DNA of 64,000 nucleotides from an uncultured Alphaproteobacteria bacterium (GCA_951812805.1 CATOSZ010000001.1:620001-684000), one strand, 5' to 3'; counted from the stretch's first letter, positions 1 to 9,975 are shown. Notes: a model not told the origin generated them from the sequence alone. Numbers and translations are program-made.

Positions 1-15
1 TTGCTTACAGGGCGG

Positions 16-747
16 CTACTTTTGTCGTCGCTGTTTGCTTTGTGCGAAGCGGTAAGACATGTTGCCTGTTTCGATGATTGCGCAGTGATGCGTTACACGA
101 TCCAGCAACGCGGTTGTCATTTTTGCATCTCCGAAGACGGAGACCCATTCCCCGAACTCCAGATTGGTGGTGATGATGACGCTGGTCTTCTCATAGAGTT
201 TGCTGATCAGGTGGAACAAGAGCGCACCGCCGGATTTGGGGAATGGGATATAGCCCAGTTCGTCGATGATGACGCAATCCATGGCCGTCAGTTGCCGGAT
301 GATCTTGCCGGCGTTGCCTTCGGCCTGTTCCTTGATCAGCGCATTGATCAGATCGACGGCGTTGAAGAAACGGACCTTCTTTCCCTGATTGATCAACAGC
401 GTCCCCAGAGCAATGGCGATGTGGGTTTTGCCCGTACCGGTTCCGCCCACCAGAATGAGGTTGTGGGCCTCCTGGGTGAACTGCCCTGAGCAGAAGGGGT
501 CGATTTGCGCTTGGGTGACGGCGGCTAGGCCGTAATCGAAAGTGGCGAAGTCCTTATGGTGGGGGAACTTCGAGGCCCGCATTTGGTGCTGGATAGAGCG
601 CACCCGGCGCTCTACAGTCTCGGCGTCGATCAGTTGCTTTATCGCAGTGGTCAGACTTGGCGGCTTGCGCGCGGCCAGCAAAGCTTCGGCGCAAGCCGCC
701 ATTCCATACAGCCTCAGGGCGATCAGTTGGTCTATCAAAGCTTTCAT
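16..747 (-). CDS. istB: IS21 transposition helper ATPase IstB (copy 1)
   Basis: AAA+ ATPase of the DnaC/IstB family that loads onto target DNA and activates the IstA transposase. The Walker A motif GGTGTGKTH lies near residue 105 and Walker B IIDELGY near residue 160. The chosen ATG at 747 overlaps the istA stop as ATGA, the usual translationally coupled arrangement; an in-frame start 24 bp upstream lies inside istA and is less likely. About 243 residues, normal for the family. The protein is identical to the copy at 11619-12350, so the two elements duplicated recently or are being homogenised. Confidence 0.95.
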   Translation of the reverse strand: MKALIDQLIALRLYGMAACAEALLAARKPPSLTTAIKQLIDAETVERRVRSIQHQMRASKFPHHKDFATFDYGLAAVTQAQIDPFCSGQFTQEAHNLILVGGTGTGKTHIAIALGTLLINQGKKVRFFNAVDLINALIKEQAEGNAGKIIRQLTAMDCVIIDELGYIPFPKSGGALLFHLISKLYEKTSVIITTNLEFGEWVSVFGDAKMTTALLDRVTHHCAIIETGNMSYRFAQSKQRRQK

Positions 748-2243
748 GCGACGGCCTCCCCGGCAACGCACAGCGTCTCATAGCGCTTGCAGTCCGCTTC
801 GGGCCGCAAGGTCAGTTGCGGATAGGCGTGGCTCTCGCCCCATGGCGCGATGACCGGCTCCACCAGTTGGTTGATCAGATTGATGATGGCCGGAAGGCGC
901 AGCGTGTTCTGCTCCACGGCCAGTTCACAGGCTATCTCGACCACCTCGATCCCGTGATCCTGGGCCAGCAGGAGCAGATCGACAAACTCCCGGTCCCCGC
1001 CTTTGCCGGCCATGTAATGCGCCCTGACCCGGTGCATCGCCTCAGGCAATTGCCAACCCACAAAGGGCGCGCCATCTCTCAGCGCGCCGGGCTTGCGGTC
1101 GAGTAGGGGCAGGTAATGCCAGGGCTCGAAATAGCTGGCGTTGCGGGTAAAGCGGCGCTTGTGCTCGGCAATCACATTCTGCCCTGACACAACCACGATC
1201 CGGTCCGCATAGGCGCGCAGAGAGACAAGCTCCCCGGCGAACCGGGAGGGGACGCTATAGCGATTGGTGGCATATTGGACCAGACAGGTAGAGCGGACAC
1301 GAGCGGCCTTCTCAACATAGCCGTCAAAAGCCCGGCCCAGGGGACGCAGTTCGGCGCACTCGTCTGCGAACACGTCCGAGATCTTGCGATCCGATTGTTC
1401 GGGGTGGGCGCGATTCGCCAATTCCTCGCAGCGCAGACGCAACCAGCCGTTCAGCGCATCCAGATCGTCAAAGGCGGGCTTGGGCGCAAACAGCTGTCCC
1501 CGCAGGAACCCAACCTGGTTCTCAATCTGACCCTTCTCCCACCCCGCCGCGGGTGTGCAAGCAACCGGTTCCATCACATAGTGGTTCATCAACGCCAGAA
1601 AGCGCGGATGGAACACACGGTCCTTAGAGCGCGAAACATAGGTTACCATCGTCTTGGGGTTGTCGATGATCACCCGGCGCGGTACGCCGCCATAGAAAGA
1701 CATCGCCCGTGCAAAGGCGTCCAGCACCATCTCCTGAGATTCGCTGGGATAGGCAACAACAAAGGGCTTGCGGCTATGACATAGGCGGAAGTGGGCAACC
1801 TTTACCTTCTGCTCGACACCGCCCAGGACAGCGTATTCCGTGCTCCAGTCAAACTGGAGCGCGTCACCTGCCGTAAAGTGCAACGGAATGAACGCATCCC
1901 CCGATCCGGCGCCAGAACGCTTCAGGTCGCGGACAAACCTCTGAACCGTCGAGTAGGATCCGCTATAGCCTTCCGACACAAGCTGCTCATAAAGCTTCTT
2001 GGCCGTCCGGCGCTCACGGCGCGGGCGCCCCAGGTCCTGCTCAAAGAGCGCCCGAAGCCGGCTGGCGAAGCCATCGCTAAGCTTACGCCGGACGGGTGAA
2101 ACGCGCCGCTGATAGCTCGGTGGATCGCCGTCCTTCAGATACTTCTTAATCGTGTTCCGCGACAAACCAGTCTGACGAGATACAGATCGGATACTCCGAC
2201 CCTCCCGTAATATCCAACGTCGGATCTTCAATACGCTTTCCAT
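744..2243 (-). CDS. istA: IS21 transposase IstA (copy 1)
   Basis: DDE-type transposase. An N-terminal helix-turn-helix ([19 protein letters not shown]) precedes an rve/RNase H-like catalytic core with acidic residues in [15 protein letters not shown] and GQIENQVGF. The start is placed at ATG 2243, preceded by an AGGTGG ribosome site; an upstream GTG would add nine residues. About 499 residues, typical. It overlaps istB by 4 bp. The start codon lies about 115 bp from the inner IS end, so the istA promoter should be in that end. Confidence 0.95.
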   Translation of the reverse strand: MESVLKIRRWILREGRSIRSVSRQTGLSRNTIKKYLKDGDPPSYQRRVSPVRRKLSDGFASRLRALFEQDLGRPRRERRTAKKLYEQLVSEGYSGSYSTVQRFVRDLKRSGAGSGDAFIPLHFTAGDALQFDWSTEYAVLGGVEQKVKVAHFRLCHSRKPFVVAYPSESQEMVLDAFARAMSFYGGVPRRVIIDNPKTMVTYVSRSKDRVFHPRFLALMNHYVMEPVACTPAAGWEKGQIENQVGFLRGQLFAPKPAFDDLDALNGWLRLRCEELANRAHPEQSDRKISDVFADECAELRPLGRAFDGYVEKAARVRSTCLVQYATNRYSVPSRFAGELVSLRAYADRIVVVSGQNVIAEHKRRFTRNASYFEPWHYLPLLDRKPGALRDGAPFVGWQLPEAMHRVRAHYMAGKGGDREFVDLLLLAQDHGIEVVEIACELAVEQNTLRLPAIINLINQLVEPVIAPWGESHAYPQLTLRPEADCKRYETLCVAGEAVA

Positions 2244-2333
2244 CAATACCACCTGCTCTTTCCTCCGCACTGTTCCGTGCGGATGCTAGCGTTCCAGGTG
2301 GGTCAATTCTTACCGCTCATAACCCACCAAAGT

Positions 2334-2359
2334 GGGTCAGTTTTGCATGCCGATTCACA
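2334..2359 (-). repeat. Inner (left) terminal inverted repeat of IS21 copy 1
   Basis: The terminal 26 bp, ending in ...CCGATTCACA on the + strand, match the inner end of copy 2 exactly. They match the right end of copy 2 (12956-12981) imperfectly, at about 19 of 26 positions. A second related motif ending in TTGACCC lies just inside, giving the multiple end repeats typical of IS21 elements. Confidence 0.8.
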
Positions 2360-2441
2360 TCCAAGACCGTCGAGGATGGGCCTGCGAGGCTTCTTTCAGT
2401 TGGCTCTATCCGGCTCGGCTTGGTTTCGATTTGGGGACGGC

Positions 2442-5400
2442 ATGGCCATAGAAAATGAACTGATCCGTGCGGGTCTGGACCGGTTGAACGAGGGCTTCGG
2501 GATCTTCGATGCGGGGTTCGAGCTGGTCTATTGCAATCGTTTGTTCGGCAAGCTTCGGGACTACCCCGAAGCGCTGTGCCAGCCGGGAACGCCTTTGCCC
2601 TCGATGTTGCGTTTCAATGCCGAGCGCGGCGACCTGGGGCCGGGTGTGGTCGACGATCTCGTCGCCGCGCGTCTGGCCGAGGTCTCCGACGAGGACCACG
2701 AGATGGAACGCGAGATGGCCAACGGCCGGATTCTCAACATTCGTTACCAGCATCTCGATGATGGCGGCTTGACCGTCACCTTCCAGGACAAGACCGAGGA
2801 GCGGCAGGCCCAGCAGGCCCTGGCGGAGAGCGAGGCGCGCTATGCCCTGGTTTCTCGAGCCGCCCAGGAGGTGATCTACGAGTGGCACGTCCAAACCAAC
2901 CGCTTCTTCGCCTCGCCACGGATCCATGATCTCGTCGATATCGCGATCAGCGAAACGGGCATTCGGGATTGGGACTGGATCGACTGGATCCATCCCGACG
3001 ACGCCGAACACTACCGGTCGCGATTGCGGGACCACGTCTCCGGCGACGTGTCGAGCTGGGACTGCGAATACCGTGTCCGAGGGAAGGATGGCGGTTATCG
3101 CTGGATCTCCGACTACGGCACGTCGATCCGCGGCGAGACGGGCGAGGCGATCAGAATGGTCGCGGCGGTGCGCGATATCACCGACCTGAAGGCCGCGGAA
3201 CAAGCGCTTGCCAGCAAGGAAGAGGAGTTGCGCCTGACATTGGACAGCTTGCCCGGATCCTTGATCTATACGGATGAAGATTTGAACATCGTCTTTTGCA
3301 ACGATGGCTACCGCGACGTTTTCCCCGGGCAGCGGGATATGCTCCAGCCCGGTCGCAATTACGTCGATATGCTGACCCATTTGGCGAGCATCGGCGCCTA
3401 TGGTGAAGGCACGGTCGAAAGCCTGGTGGCCGAGCGGATCGAAGGCATCAAAAATCCAACCGACAGGATCCACGAGACCCACTCTCCCGATGGTCGGATC
3501 TTCCGGGTCCGGCGCAAGAGCGTTGCCGGTGGCGGCACGGTCACGGTGGCGACGGACATCACTGATTCCCGGCACGCGGAAGAGAAGCTGGCCAGAACCC
3601 AGGCGCAGCTTCGCCTCGCCCTGGAAAACATACCGGGCGGTATAGAACTGGTCGACAAAGACATGAACTATGTCTTCTTCAACGACCAATACTGGCAGAT
3701 GCACGACTACCCGGAAGGCCTCTTGAAGGTCGGTGGGCCGGCATCGGATGAAGTGGTCTTTCAGGCCGAGCGCGGAGATTACGGCGCGGGCGACGTGGCA
3801 ACGCTGATGGCGGGTGCGCAGGAACCCTTCACCGCCGGCGAGCGAAACAGCTACGAGCGCACGCTGCCGAACGGCCGGACGATCAACTTCAACGTCGCCC
3901 CGACGCCGGATGGCGGCTACGTCACGATCGCCACCGATATCAGTGAACGCAAGAAGGCCGAAGAGGAACTCGCCGCCAAGGAAACCCAGCTTCGTCTCGC
4001 ACTGGAATCGATGCCGGGCGGCATCGTTCTCTGCGACACGGAGCTGAACTACGTCCTCGCCAACGCGCGCTATGGCGAACTCTGCGGTATTCCCCAGCGC
4101 CTGTTGGCCAACCGCGGTTCAACCCGCGAGGTGATGCGCTTTCAGGCGGAGCGGGGCGACTTCGGTCCCGGCGACGTCGAAACGCTGACGAATGACCTAT
4201 TCGACCTGTATCGATCGAGCGAACCGGTCAGCTACGAACGGTCCTTCGTGGGCGGCGACCGTACGGTCCAAATCGACTTGGCACCCACGCCGGACGGCGG
4301 CTACGTCAGCACCGTCATAGACATAACCGAACGGAAGGCCGCCGAGCAGGCCTTGCAGGAGCGCGAGACGCAGCTGACGGCGGCGTTTCAAGAGTTCGAC
4401 GCCGTCCTCAGCCACATTGAATACGGCGTTCTGTTCATGGATTCGAACCTCAAGGCGCGCATCATAAATCGCGCCTTCGGGCGTATTTGGGGCATCTCGC
4501 AGGAGTTTATCGATACCGCGCCGGGAATGCGTGAACTGATCGAATACAACAAGGATACCGGCCTTTACGACATCGCGGCGGAGGCGTGGGAGGCGTGGAT
4601 AGAGGCCAGGGTCGAAACCGTGCGCCAAGGCAACTTCGGGCCGGTGGATCTTCCCCGGGCGGATGGCACGATCATCCAATATCAATGTATTGCCCTGCCG
4701 GACGGCGGACGCATGTTGACCTATTTCGACATCACCGAGCTGAAACAACGCGAAATGGAGCTGATCGCCGCGCGCGACGACGCCGAGCGGACCTTGCGGG
4801 AATTGGAGCTGGCACAGGAACGCCTGGTCCAATCGGAAAAGATGGCCTCGCTCGGCCAACTGACGGCCGGCATTGCGCACGAACTGAAGAACCCGCTGAA
4901 TTTCGTTAACAACTTCGCCCGCCTGTCGGACGAGATGTTGGAGGAACTGGCCGAGATTCTGGAAGGCCCCGTATCCGCCTTGGACGAAGAGATGCGCGAA
5001 GAGATCGGCGACCTCATGGAGACGACGAGAGGGAATCTGGCGAAGATAAACCAGCACGGCCGGCGCGCCGACGCGATCATCAAAAACATGCTCCTGCATT
5101 CGCGGGAAAGCTCCGGCGAGGCCCAGTCGGTCGGCTTGAACGGGCTTGCCGAAGAGGCGCTCAATCTCGCCTATCACGGTGCGCGGGCGGAGAATTCCGA
5201 CTTCAACGTCGACATCGAGCGAGCTTTCTCGGAGGCTGGTGGCGAGATCGACTGTTTCCCGCAGGATCTCATGCGGGTCTTCCTGAACCTCATCTCCAAC
5301 GCCATGTATGCCGCCAATTCCCGCAAGGCGTCGGGAGAGCGGCCGGGGCAAGCGCCGATCATCTCGGTACGAACAGGCGACGCCGACGGTTACGCCGTCG

Positions 5401-5630
5401 TCGAGGTCCGGGACAATGGCGGCGGGATCCCGGACGACATCCGCCAACAGATCTTCACGCCTTTCTTCACCACCAAGCCGGCCGGCGAGGGAACGGGCCT
5501 CGGCCTGTCGATTTCCTACGACATCGTCGTGAAACAACATGGCGGCGCGATGACGGTGGAGAGCGAGCCTGGCGAGTTCACGGTCTTCAAAGTAACCTTG
5601 CCACGGCGCATGGCAGCTGTGGCCGATTAG
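2442..5630 (+). CDS. Multi-PAS sensor histidine kinase (six PAS domains)
   Basis: Soluble sensor kinase of about 1,062 residues with no membrane segment. Six PAS units follow one another: about 1-130, 131-265 (PAS_3-like with the [11 protein letters not shown] loop), 266-395, 396-525, 526-655 and 665-790. Units 1, 3, 4 and 5 look like PAS_7 repeats, with recurring FNAERGD/FQAERGD-type motifs. A coiled coil leads to the H-box [12 protein letters not shown] with the phosphoacceptor His near residue 813. N-box (NLISNAMYA), G1 (DNGGGIPDD), F-box and G2 (GTGLGLS) of HATPase_c follow. ATG 2442 is preceded by GGGGA. The frame stays open upstream into the IS end, but the PAS fold begins at this ATG. 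It leads an operon with the receiver and cyclase genes; the native promoter was probably displaced by the IS ending at 2359. Confidence 0.9.
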   Translation: MAIENELIRAGLDRLNEGFGIFDAGFELVYCNRLFGKLRDYPEALCQPGTPLPSMLRFNAERGDLGPGVVDDLVAARLAEVSDEDHEMEREMANGRILNIRYQHLDDGGLTVTFQDKTEERQAQQALAESEARYALVSRAAQEVIYEWHVQTNRFFASPRIHDLVDIAISETGIRDWDWIDWIHPDDAEHYRSRLRDHVSGDVSSWDCEYRVRGKDGGYRWISDYGTSIRGETGEAIRMVAAVRDITDLKAAEQALASKEEELRLTLDSLPGSLIYTDEDLNIVFCNDGYRDVFPGQRDMLQPGRNYVDMLTHLASIGAYGEGTVESLVAERIEGIKNPTDRIHETHSPDGRIFRVRRKSVAGGGTVTVATDITDSRHAEEKLARTQAQLRLALENIPGGIELVDKDMNYVFFNDQYWQMHDYPEGLLKVGGPASDEVVFQAERGDYGAGDVATLMAGAQEPFTAGERNSYERTLPNGRTINFNVAPTPDGGYVTIATDISERKKAEEELAAKETQLRLALESMPGGIVLCDTELNYVLANARYGELCGIPQRLLANRGSTREVMRFQAERGDFGPGDVETLTNDLFDLYRSSEPVSYERSFVGGDRTVQIDLAPTPDGGYVSTVIDITERKAAEQALQERETQLTAAFQEFDAVLSHIEYGVLFMDSNLKARIINRAFGRIWGISQEFIDTAPGMRELIEYNKDTGLYDIAAEAWEAWIEARVETVRQGNFGPVDLPRADGTIIQYQCIALPDGGRMLTYFDITELKQREMELIAARDDAERTLRELELAQERLVQSEKMASLGQLTAGIAHELKNPLNFVNNFARLSDEMLEELAEILEGPVSALDEEMREEIGDLMETTRGNLAKINQHGRRADAIIKNMLLHSRESSGEAQSVGLNGLAEEALNLAYHGARAENSDFNVDIERAFSEAGGEIDCFPQDLMRVFLNLISNAMYAANSRKASGERPGQAPIISVRTGDADGYAVVEVRDNGGGIPDDIRQQIFTPFFTTKPAGEGTGLGLSISYDIVVKQHGGAMTVESEPGEFTVFKVTLPRRMAAVAD

Positions 5631-5645
5631 TGTGGAACGAGTGTA

Positions 5646-6035
5646 ATGAGCGCACATATTTTGATGGTGGACGACGAACCGGATGCGGAAGAGCTGTTCC
5701 GGCAAAACTTCCGGCGGGAGATCCGCAAAGGTGCCCTTCGCTTCGACTTTGCCCGATCGGGCCGGGAAGCGCTGGACCTCTTGGCGTTCGAAGACCCGCC
5801 GCGTGTTCTATTGGTCTTGTCGGATATCAACATGCCGGGCATGACGGGCGTGGAATTGTTGGACGAAATCCGCCGGCGCTGGCCGAGCATCAAGATCTTC
5901 ATGATTTCGGCCTATGGCGACGACTCGACCGAACGCGCCGTCCTGGAAAAGGGCGCCGAGCAGTTTTTCACCAAGCCGGTGGACTTCATGCAATTGAAGG
6001 AACAGCTGACGACCCTGGTCGAGGCCACAGGTTGA
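5646..6035 (+). CDS. Stand-alone response-regulator receiver protein
   Basis: A single CheY-like receiver domain of 129 residues with no output domain. The acidic pocket is DDEPD near residues 9-13, the phosphoacceptor is Asp60 in LSDINMPG, and the conserved Lys is in FTKPVD. It starts 15 bp after the kinase and its TGA overlaps the next ATG by 1 bp (TGATG), so the three genes are co-translated. It shares an unusual QNFRR..RKG.L.F.FAR segment with the receiver of the next gene, which indicates tandem duplication. Likely a phosphorelay intermediate or phosphate sink for the PAS kinase. Confidence 0.9.
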   Translation: MSAHILMVDDEPDAEELFRQNFRREIRKGALRFDFARSGREALDLLAFEDPPRVLLVLSDINMPGMTGVELLDEIRRRWPSIKIFMISAYGDDSTERAVLEKGAEQFFTKPVDFMQLKEQLTTLVEATG

Positions 6036-7444
6036 TGGATGCCACGCGAATCCTCGTCGTCGATGATGAACCGGACATCGAAGACCTGGTGACACAGAAC
6101 TTCAGGCGCCAGGTCCGCAAGGGCGAGCTGTCGTTCGTCTTCGCCCGGGACGGACTGCACGCCCTGGAGGTGATGCGGGAACATCCCGACGTGGCCATGG
6201 TTTTGAGCGACATCAACATGCCGCGCATGGATGGCCTGGCGCTCCTCGAGCAACTGAACGAGCGCTACCAGGACGTCAAAACCGTCATCGTTTCGGCTTA
6301 CGGCGACATGGGAAATATTCGCACCGCCATGAACCGCGGTGCCTTCGACTTCGTCGTCAAGCCGATCGAGCTCGACGATTTGAGGACGACCATCGACAAG
6401 ACCCTCGCCCACCTCGATCAGTTTCGCCAGCTGCAGCAGGACAAGGCCACGGCCGAAAAGGCACGCGCGACCCTGTCGCGATATTTTTCACCCCAGGTGG
6501 CCTCCGCCTTGGCCGAGGATCCCAATTGCCTGTCGTTGGGCGGCGAGCGCCGATTTGCCACCTTTCTCTTCACCGACCTCACGAACTTCACAACCCTGGT
6601 CGAAAGCACCGAACCCGATACGGTGGTCGAGCTGTTGAATCGATACCTCGATCAGTTGGCGCAGATCGTCTTCGCACACGACGGCACGGTGATGAAGGTG
6701 GTGGGCGATGCCTTGCAGGCGATTTTCGGTGCGCCGTTGGAACAGCGCGACCATGCGGAACGGGCCGTTGCCTGCGCCCTGGCCATCGACGGTTTCGCCA
6801 CCGACTTCCAGGCCGAAATGAACGCCGAGGGCATCCCCCTGGGCATCACCCGTATAGGCGTCAATACGGGATCGGCGATTATCGGAAATTTCGGCGGCGC
6901 GCACTTCTTCGACTACACGGCCTACGGTGATGCGGTAAACATCGCTGCCCGGTTGGAGTCCGCCAACAAGCAGCTTGGAACCCACGTCTGCGTCAGCCAA
7001 AGCGTGGTCGATCTCTGCCCGGCCTTCAAGGGCCGGCCGGCCGGCAGCCTGATCTTGAAGGGCAAGACCCGAGCCCTTGAGGCTTACGAGCCGATGGCGG
7101 ACGATCGCGCATCCAGCGAAGCGACGGCGCGTTACAGGGAAGCCTTCAAGCTACTCGAAACCGGCGACCCGACCGCCCGGCAGGCCTTTGCGGCCCTTGT
7201 TGGCCAGTACGACGAAGATCCCCTCACCATGTTCCATCTCGGCCGTTTCTATCAGGGCAGAGTGGAAGCGAGATCGAGTTCGACGCGAAGTGAAGGAAGA
7301 GGGCCATCCTTCACAAATGGCCCCTCGCCGTCCCGCCATACCAATTGTCGAACGAGGCCGCGAGGAGCGCCTTCACAAAGCCGCAACTCCATCGACGCGC
7401 CCATGACCCCGTGCCGCACCCCGTGCAAGCTCGCCCTCGAATAG
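6035..7444 (+). CDS. Receiver-adenylate cyclase (class III), C-terminus apparently frameshifted
   Basis: N-terminal receiver (phosphoacceptor Asp59 in LSDINMPR) joined through a short helix (about 125-155) to a class III nucleotide cyclase. Catalytic residues are all present: metal-binding Asp181 in FTDLTNF and Asp225 in VVGDA, purine-selecting Lys221, Asp299, and the Asn302/Arg306 transition-state pair in VNIAAR. It should make cAMP from ATP under control of the upstream kinase. As read, the last ~60 residues are Arg/Ser-rich nonsense. Adding one G to the GGG at 7255-7257 gives the expected ending GQSGSEIEFDAK with a stop at 7291-7293. The true gene is therefore probably 6035-7293. Confidence 0.88.
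   Translation: MDATRILVVDDEPDIEDLVTQNFRRQVRKGELSFVFARDGLHALEVMREHPDVAMVLSDINMPRMDGLALLEQLNERYQDVKTVIVSAYGDMGNIRTAMNRGAFDFVVKPIELDDLRTTIDKTLAHLDQFRQLQQDKATAEKARATLSRYFSPQVASALAEDPNCLSLGGERRFATFLFTDLTNFTTLVESTEPDTVVELLNRYLDQLAQIVFAHDGTVMKVVGDALQAIFGAPLEQRDHAERAVACALAIDGFATDFQAEMNAEGIPLGITRIGVNTGSAIIGNFGGAHFFDYTAYGDAVNIAARLESANKQLGTHVCVSQSVVDLCPAFKGRPAGSLILKGKTRALEAYEPMADDRASSEATARYREAFKLLETGDPTARQAFAALVGQYDEDPLTMFHLGRFYQGRVEARSSSTRSEGRGPSFTNGPSPSRHTNCRTRPRGAPSQSRNSIDAPMTPCRTPCKLALE
7301..7323 (+). terminator. Possible weak terminator after the cyclase operon
   Basis: Inverted repeat GGGCCAT / ATGGCCC with a 9-nt loop, starting 8 bp after the restored cyclase stop at 7293. There is no good T-run after it. 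Its position supports the idea that the real gene ends at 7293. Confidence 0.35.
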
Positions 7445-7574
7445 CGGGGAGGAAGACGCCATGCGGGACCTGGCACGGCAATACGCATCTGAACGACATC
7501 CCGAAGCCGCACCTTAATGGGACCTCCCGCACCGGGACCTGACCCACGGCTCACAAGGCCGCGAGATATAAGGA
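7445..7574. other. Intergenic spacer between cyclase operon and group II intron 3' exon
   Basis: No coding signal, RNA gene or strong repeat is visible. The right edge TCCTTATATCTC (read on the minus strand from 7574) is the 3' exon of the intron. It would follow directly on the YHS-gene terminator once the intron is removed. Confidence 0.5.
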
Positions 7575-9481
7575 ATCGGGTAGGAGGGGTCCTCTCGGCG
7601 CCCCTCCTCCCACACCACCGGGCATACGTTCTACGTACCACGGCGGTTTCCGGTCAGTTGTAACGCGAGATACCTATCGGTCATAGGGACAAGCCCCTGG
7701 CCTTCGAACCAAGCCAGGGTCATGGCTTCGGTGGCTTGATAGCTGAGGGACTTGCGCCACCAGCCCTTGCCGGAGAGAGCCAAGATCCAGGCCCGCCGCT
7801 CGGGCACCCCGAGGCTTCGCAGGAAGTCCGCTTGCGCCTTGGTGCGCTTGCATTGCTTGAGCCGGACACAGCGCAGTTTTCGACGGATCCAGCCGTCGAG
7901 ACGCCGAAGCTGGCTCGCGCAACGGGCATGGCGGAAGTACGTCACCCAGCCGGCGAGGAAGCCGTTGAGTTCGCCGACCATGCGCGCGAGGCTGATGCCC
8001 CGGTTGCGCCGGGTGATCTCGCGAACCCGTTGCTTCGCCCGCCGCAGGCTTTGCGGCGCGATGCCGAGCGATCCATCCGACAACAGCCGGTGGCCGAGGA
8101 ACTTGCGGTCCCCGGCCGGAGCGACGGCACTTTTCTCCTGGTTGACCCGCAGATGCAACCTGCCTTGGAGGAATTCGGCGACCGAGGCCATCACCCGCTC
8201 GCCCGCCGCTCGAGTGCGAACGTAGATGTTCACGTCGTCGGCATAACGGCAGAAGCTATGGCCCCGCGCCTCCAGCATCCGGTCCAGATCGTCCAGTAGA
8301 AGATTGGCCAGCAGCGGCGACAGCGGGCCGCCTTGCGGCGTGCCCTCATGGCGCCGGATGCAGACGCCGGTCTGCATCATCCCCGCTTGCAGAAAGCGAC
8401 GGATGGTGCGCAGCAGGCGCTTGTCGCCAATCCGCCCAGCCAGTCGGGACATCAGAATGTCGTGATTGACCCGGTCGAAGAACGCCTCCAGATCCAGGTC
8501 GACCACAATCCCGCGGCCTTCGGCAACGTACTTACCCGCTTGGGCCAGAGCATCGTGAGCGCTCCGGCCCGGACGGAAGCCGAAACTCGAAGCCGAGAAA
8601 CCCGGATCGAGGATCGGCTGAAGGACGTGCAGGATGGCTTGCTGAACCAGACGATCCAGCACCGTCGGGATGCCCAATTGCCGCATCCCGCCTCCCGGCT
8701 TGGGGATCGAGACCCCCTTCACCGGTTGGGGCCGATAGTCGCCTCGCGACAACGCCGCCACCAGCGCGTCCTTGTGATCGACGAGCCAGAGCCGCAGGTC
8801 TTGGATGGTCATCCCATCCACGCCCGCCGACCCCTTGTTCGCCTTCACCCGCTTGTAGGCTTGGTTCAGGTTGGCGGAACTCACCACCCGTTCCATCAGG
8901 TCTTGCGTCAAGGCTCGTTGCCGGTCCAACGCCGTGCGCACTTGTGGCACCTCGCAGGCTCCAGTTCCGGTTCCGCCGTCACCAGGGGCCTCGGGGCGCA
9001 GCGCCTTCATCAGGGCCTCGTCGAAAAGGTCCAATTGATAGCCACCGCCTTGCTGCCGCTCCATGCTCATCGAGTTGGTCCAGACTGCTCCTTGCTATTC
9101 GGATTCGGCCCTTCGGCGCCTCGCGGCCCCTACTATGGCCTCGGCTGACTTCTCCACCGCCGTCGCTCCCCGTCGCCGGGTCGCTACTCGGTTCCCCCGA
9201 GAGCGCTGGAGATCTCCCTGGGTAAAACCTTGATCTTTCCGCCGGTCGCGGCCGGATTTACCAATGCGATGTCCGAACGACTATCGGGCATCGCCATCCA
9301 TTGCTGGCTTACCCCATCGCACCGGCCTGATATCCGGTTTCTGTTCGTCCGCTCCGGATTTTGCCTCCGGCTTCCTCCCCACCCCACCTCGCGGCGACGC
9401 AGTTGCCTTCAGCTAACGGTTCCGGTCGTTACGGCCCGTAGAGAACTTCCATCTCCTAGATCAACGCCATGCCAGGCACAC
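7575..9481 (-). mobile_element. Group II intron, probable class C, inserted after a terminator hairpin
   Basis: On the minus strand the element opens with GTGTGCCTGGCATGG at 9481 (GUGYG-type 5' end). A domain V-like hairpin lies at about 7646-7614 with a CGC triad, a domain VI-like hairpin follows, and the 3' end CCTACCCGAT is at 7575. Length is about 1.9 kb. The 5' exon is the stem-loop at 9487-9516 plus TCCTT, the classic class C target (downstream of a Rho-independent terminator). The ORF lacks an endonuclease domain, also as in class C. The 5' RNA portion, 9071-9481, holds domain I-type structure and no gene. Confidence 0.85.
7631..9070 (-). CDS. ltrA: Group II intron reverse transcriptase/maturase
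   Basis: 479 residues. RT motifs appear in order: KANKGSAGVDGMT, IPKPGGGMRQLGIP, SFGFRPGRSAHDAL, VDLDLEAFFDRVNHD with a catalytic Asp, GTPQGGPLSPLL, and FCRYADDVNIYV carrying the YADD active site. The maturase (X) domain follows with a GIIM region (LDGWIRRKLRC... GKGWWRKSLS). There is no C-terminal HNH endonuclease. The stop codon lies inside the domain V helix of the intron RNA, so the last residues (GNRRGT) are encoded by ribozyme sequence. The protein splices its own intron and drives retrohoming. Confidence 0.93.
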   Translation of the reverse strand: MSMERQQGGGYQLDLFDEALMKALRPEAPGDGGTGTGACEVPQVRTALDRQRALTQDLMERVVSSANLNQAYKRVKANKGSAGVDGMTIQDLRLWLVDHKDALVAALSRGDYRPQPVKGVSIPKPGGGMRQLGIPTVLDRLVQQAILHVLQPILDPGFSASSFGFRPGRSAHDALAQAGKYVAEGRGIVVDLDLEAFFDRVNHDILMSRLAGRIGDKRLLRTIRRFLQAGMMQTGVCIRRHEGTPQGGPLSPLLANLLLDDLDRMLEARGHSFCRYADDVNIYVRTRAAGERVMASVAEFLQGRLHLRVNQEKSAVAPAGDRKFLGHRLLSDGSLGIAPQSLRRAKQRVREITRRNRGISLARMVGELNGFLAGWVTYFRHARCASQLRRLDGWIRRKLRCVRLKQCKRTKAQADFLRSLGVPERRAWILALSGKGWWRKSLSYQATEAMTLAWFEGQGLVPMTDRYLALQLTGNRRGT

Positions 9482-9486
9482 AAGGA

Positions 9487-9516
9487 CAACCCTTGGTCCG
9501 GTCGGACCAAGGGTTG
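9487..9516 (-). terminator. Rho-independent terminator of the YHS gene and intron target
   Basis: Perfect 14-bp inverted repeat (CAACCCTTGGTCCG / CGGACCAAGGGTTG) starting about 25 bp after the YHS stop codon. On the minus strand the stem is followed by TCCTT, then the intron begins. Without the intron the tail would read TCCTTTCCTTATAT, a plausible U-rich tract. Confidence 0.85.
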
Positions 9517-9540
9517 CCAAATCGGTTCGAGTGGGTCGAC

Positions 9541-9975
9541 TTAGTACGGAGCGATGCGGACCCAGTTTTCGTTACCGGAAGCGATGTGCTTCGGAATGTC
9601 CGCGCGCCACTTCTTCTGCGCACCTTCGTGGACCTTGATGTACAACTTGCCGCCAACGATCTGCCAAACTTGCGGGTCGCCCGGGCGCTTGTAGTTCTGG
9701 GAAGCCGCCCACGCGCAGTAACCGTCGTATTGTGGCGTGTAAGCGGCCGGCTCGGCTTTGAACTTGTCACGGTTGGCTTCAGACGAAAAGAACCAGACCG
9801 CACCGTTCCAGAAGTGGTGGAACTTTGCACGTCCTTGAACGGCCTTTTCCTCCGTGAAGTAAGCAACGGTGTCGTATCCACCGATGGCAGTAGCCAACGT
9901 GTTGGTAGCATTGGCCACCTGATACTGGAAGCCGACGACGACCAGAATGGCGGCTGCTAAAAGTTTCTTGTGCAT
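9541..9975 (-). CDS. Secreted YHS-domain protein
   Basis: 144 residues. A Sec-type signal peptide (KKLLAAAILVVVGFQYQVANA) is followed by a YHS domain (GYDTVAYFTE, AKFHHFWNGAVWFF, YDGYCAWAAS). YHS proteins are thought to bind metals, and this one should act in the periplasm. The start is ATG 9975, with GAGGAGAG upstream. Only 31 bp separate the start codon from the IS21 end at 10007, so the native promoter is probably lost and expression may depend on the IS end. The upstream in-frame extension is IS sequence. Convergent to the cyclase operon. Confidence 0.85.
   Translation of the reverse strand: MHKKLLAAAILVVVGFQYQVANATNTLATAIGGYDTVAYFTEEKAVQGRAKFHHFWNGAVWFFSSEANRDKFKAEPAAYTPQYDGYCAWAASQNYKRPGDPQVWQIVGGKLYIKVHEGAQKKWRADIPKHIASGNENWVRIAPY

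Larger units (their letters stand above)
1..2359 (-). mobile_element. IS21-family insertion sequence, copy 1 (right end lies outside the window)
   Basis: The element reads right to left. It carries istA and istB overlapping by 4 bp, the hallmark of the IS21 family. Its inner (left) end is at 2359, where the terminal TG...CA-type repeat stops. The same 2,359 bp recur inverted at 10007-12365 with identical encoded proteins. Beyond 2359 the two copies diverge at once, which fixes the boundary. The other end is cut by the window start; by analogy with copy 2 about 616 bp of tail should lie upstream. Confidence 0.93.
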
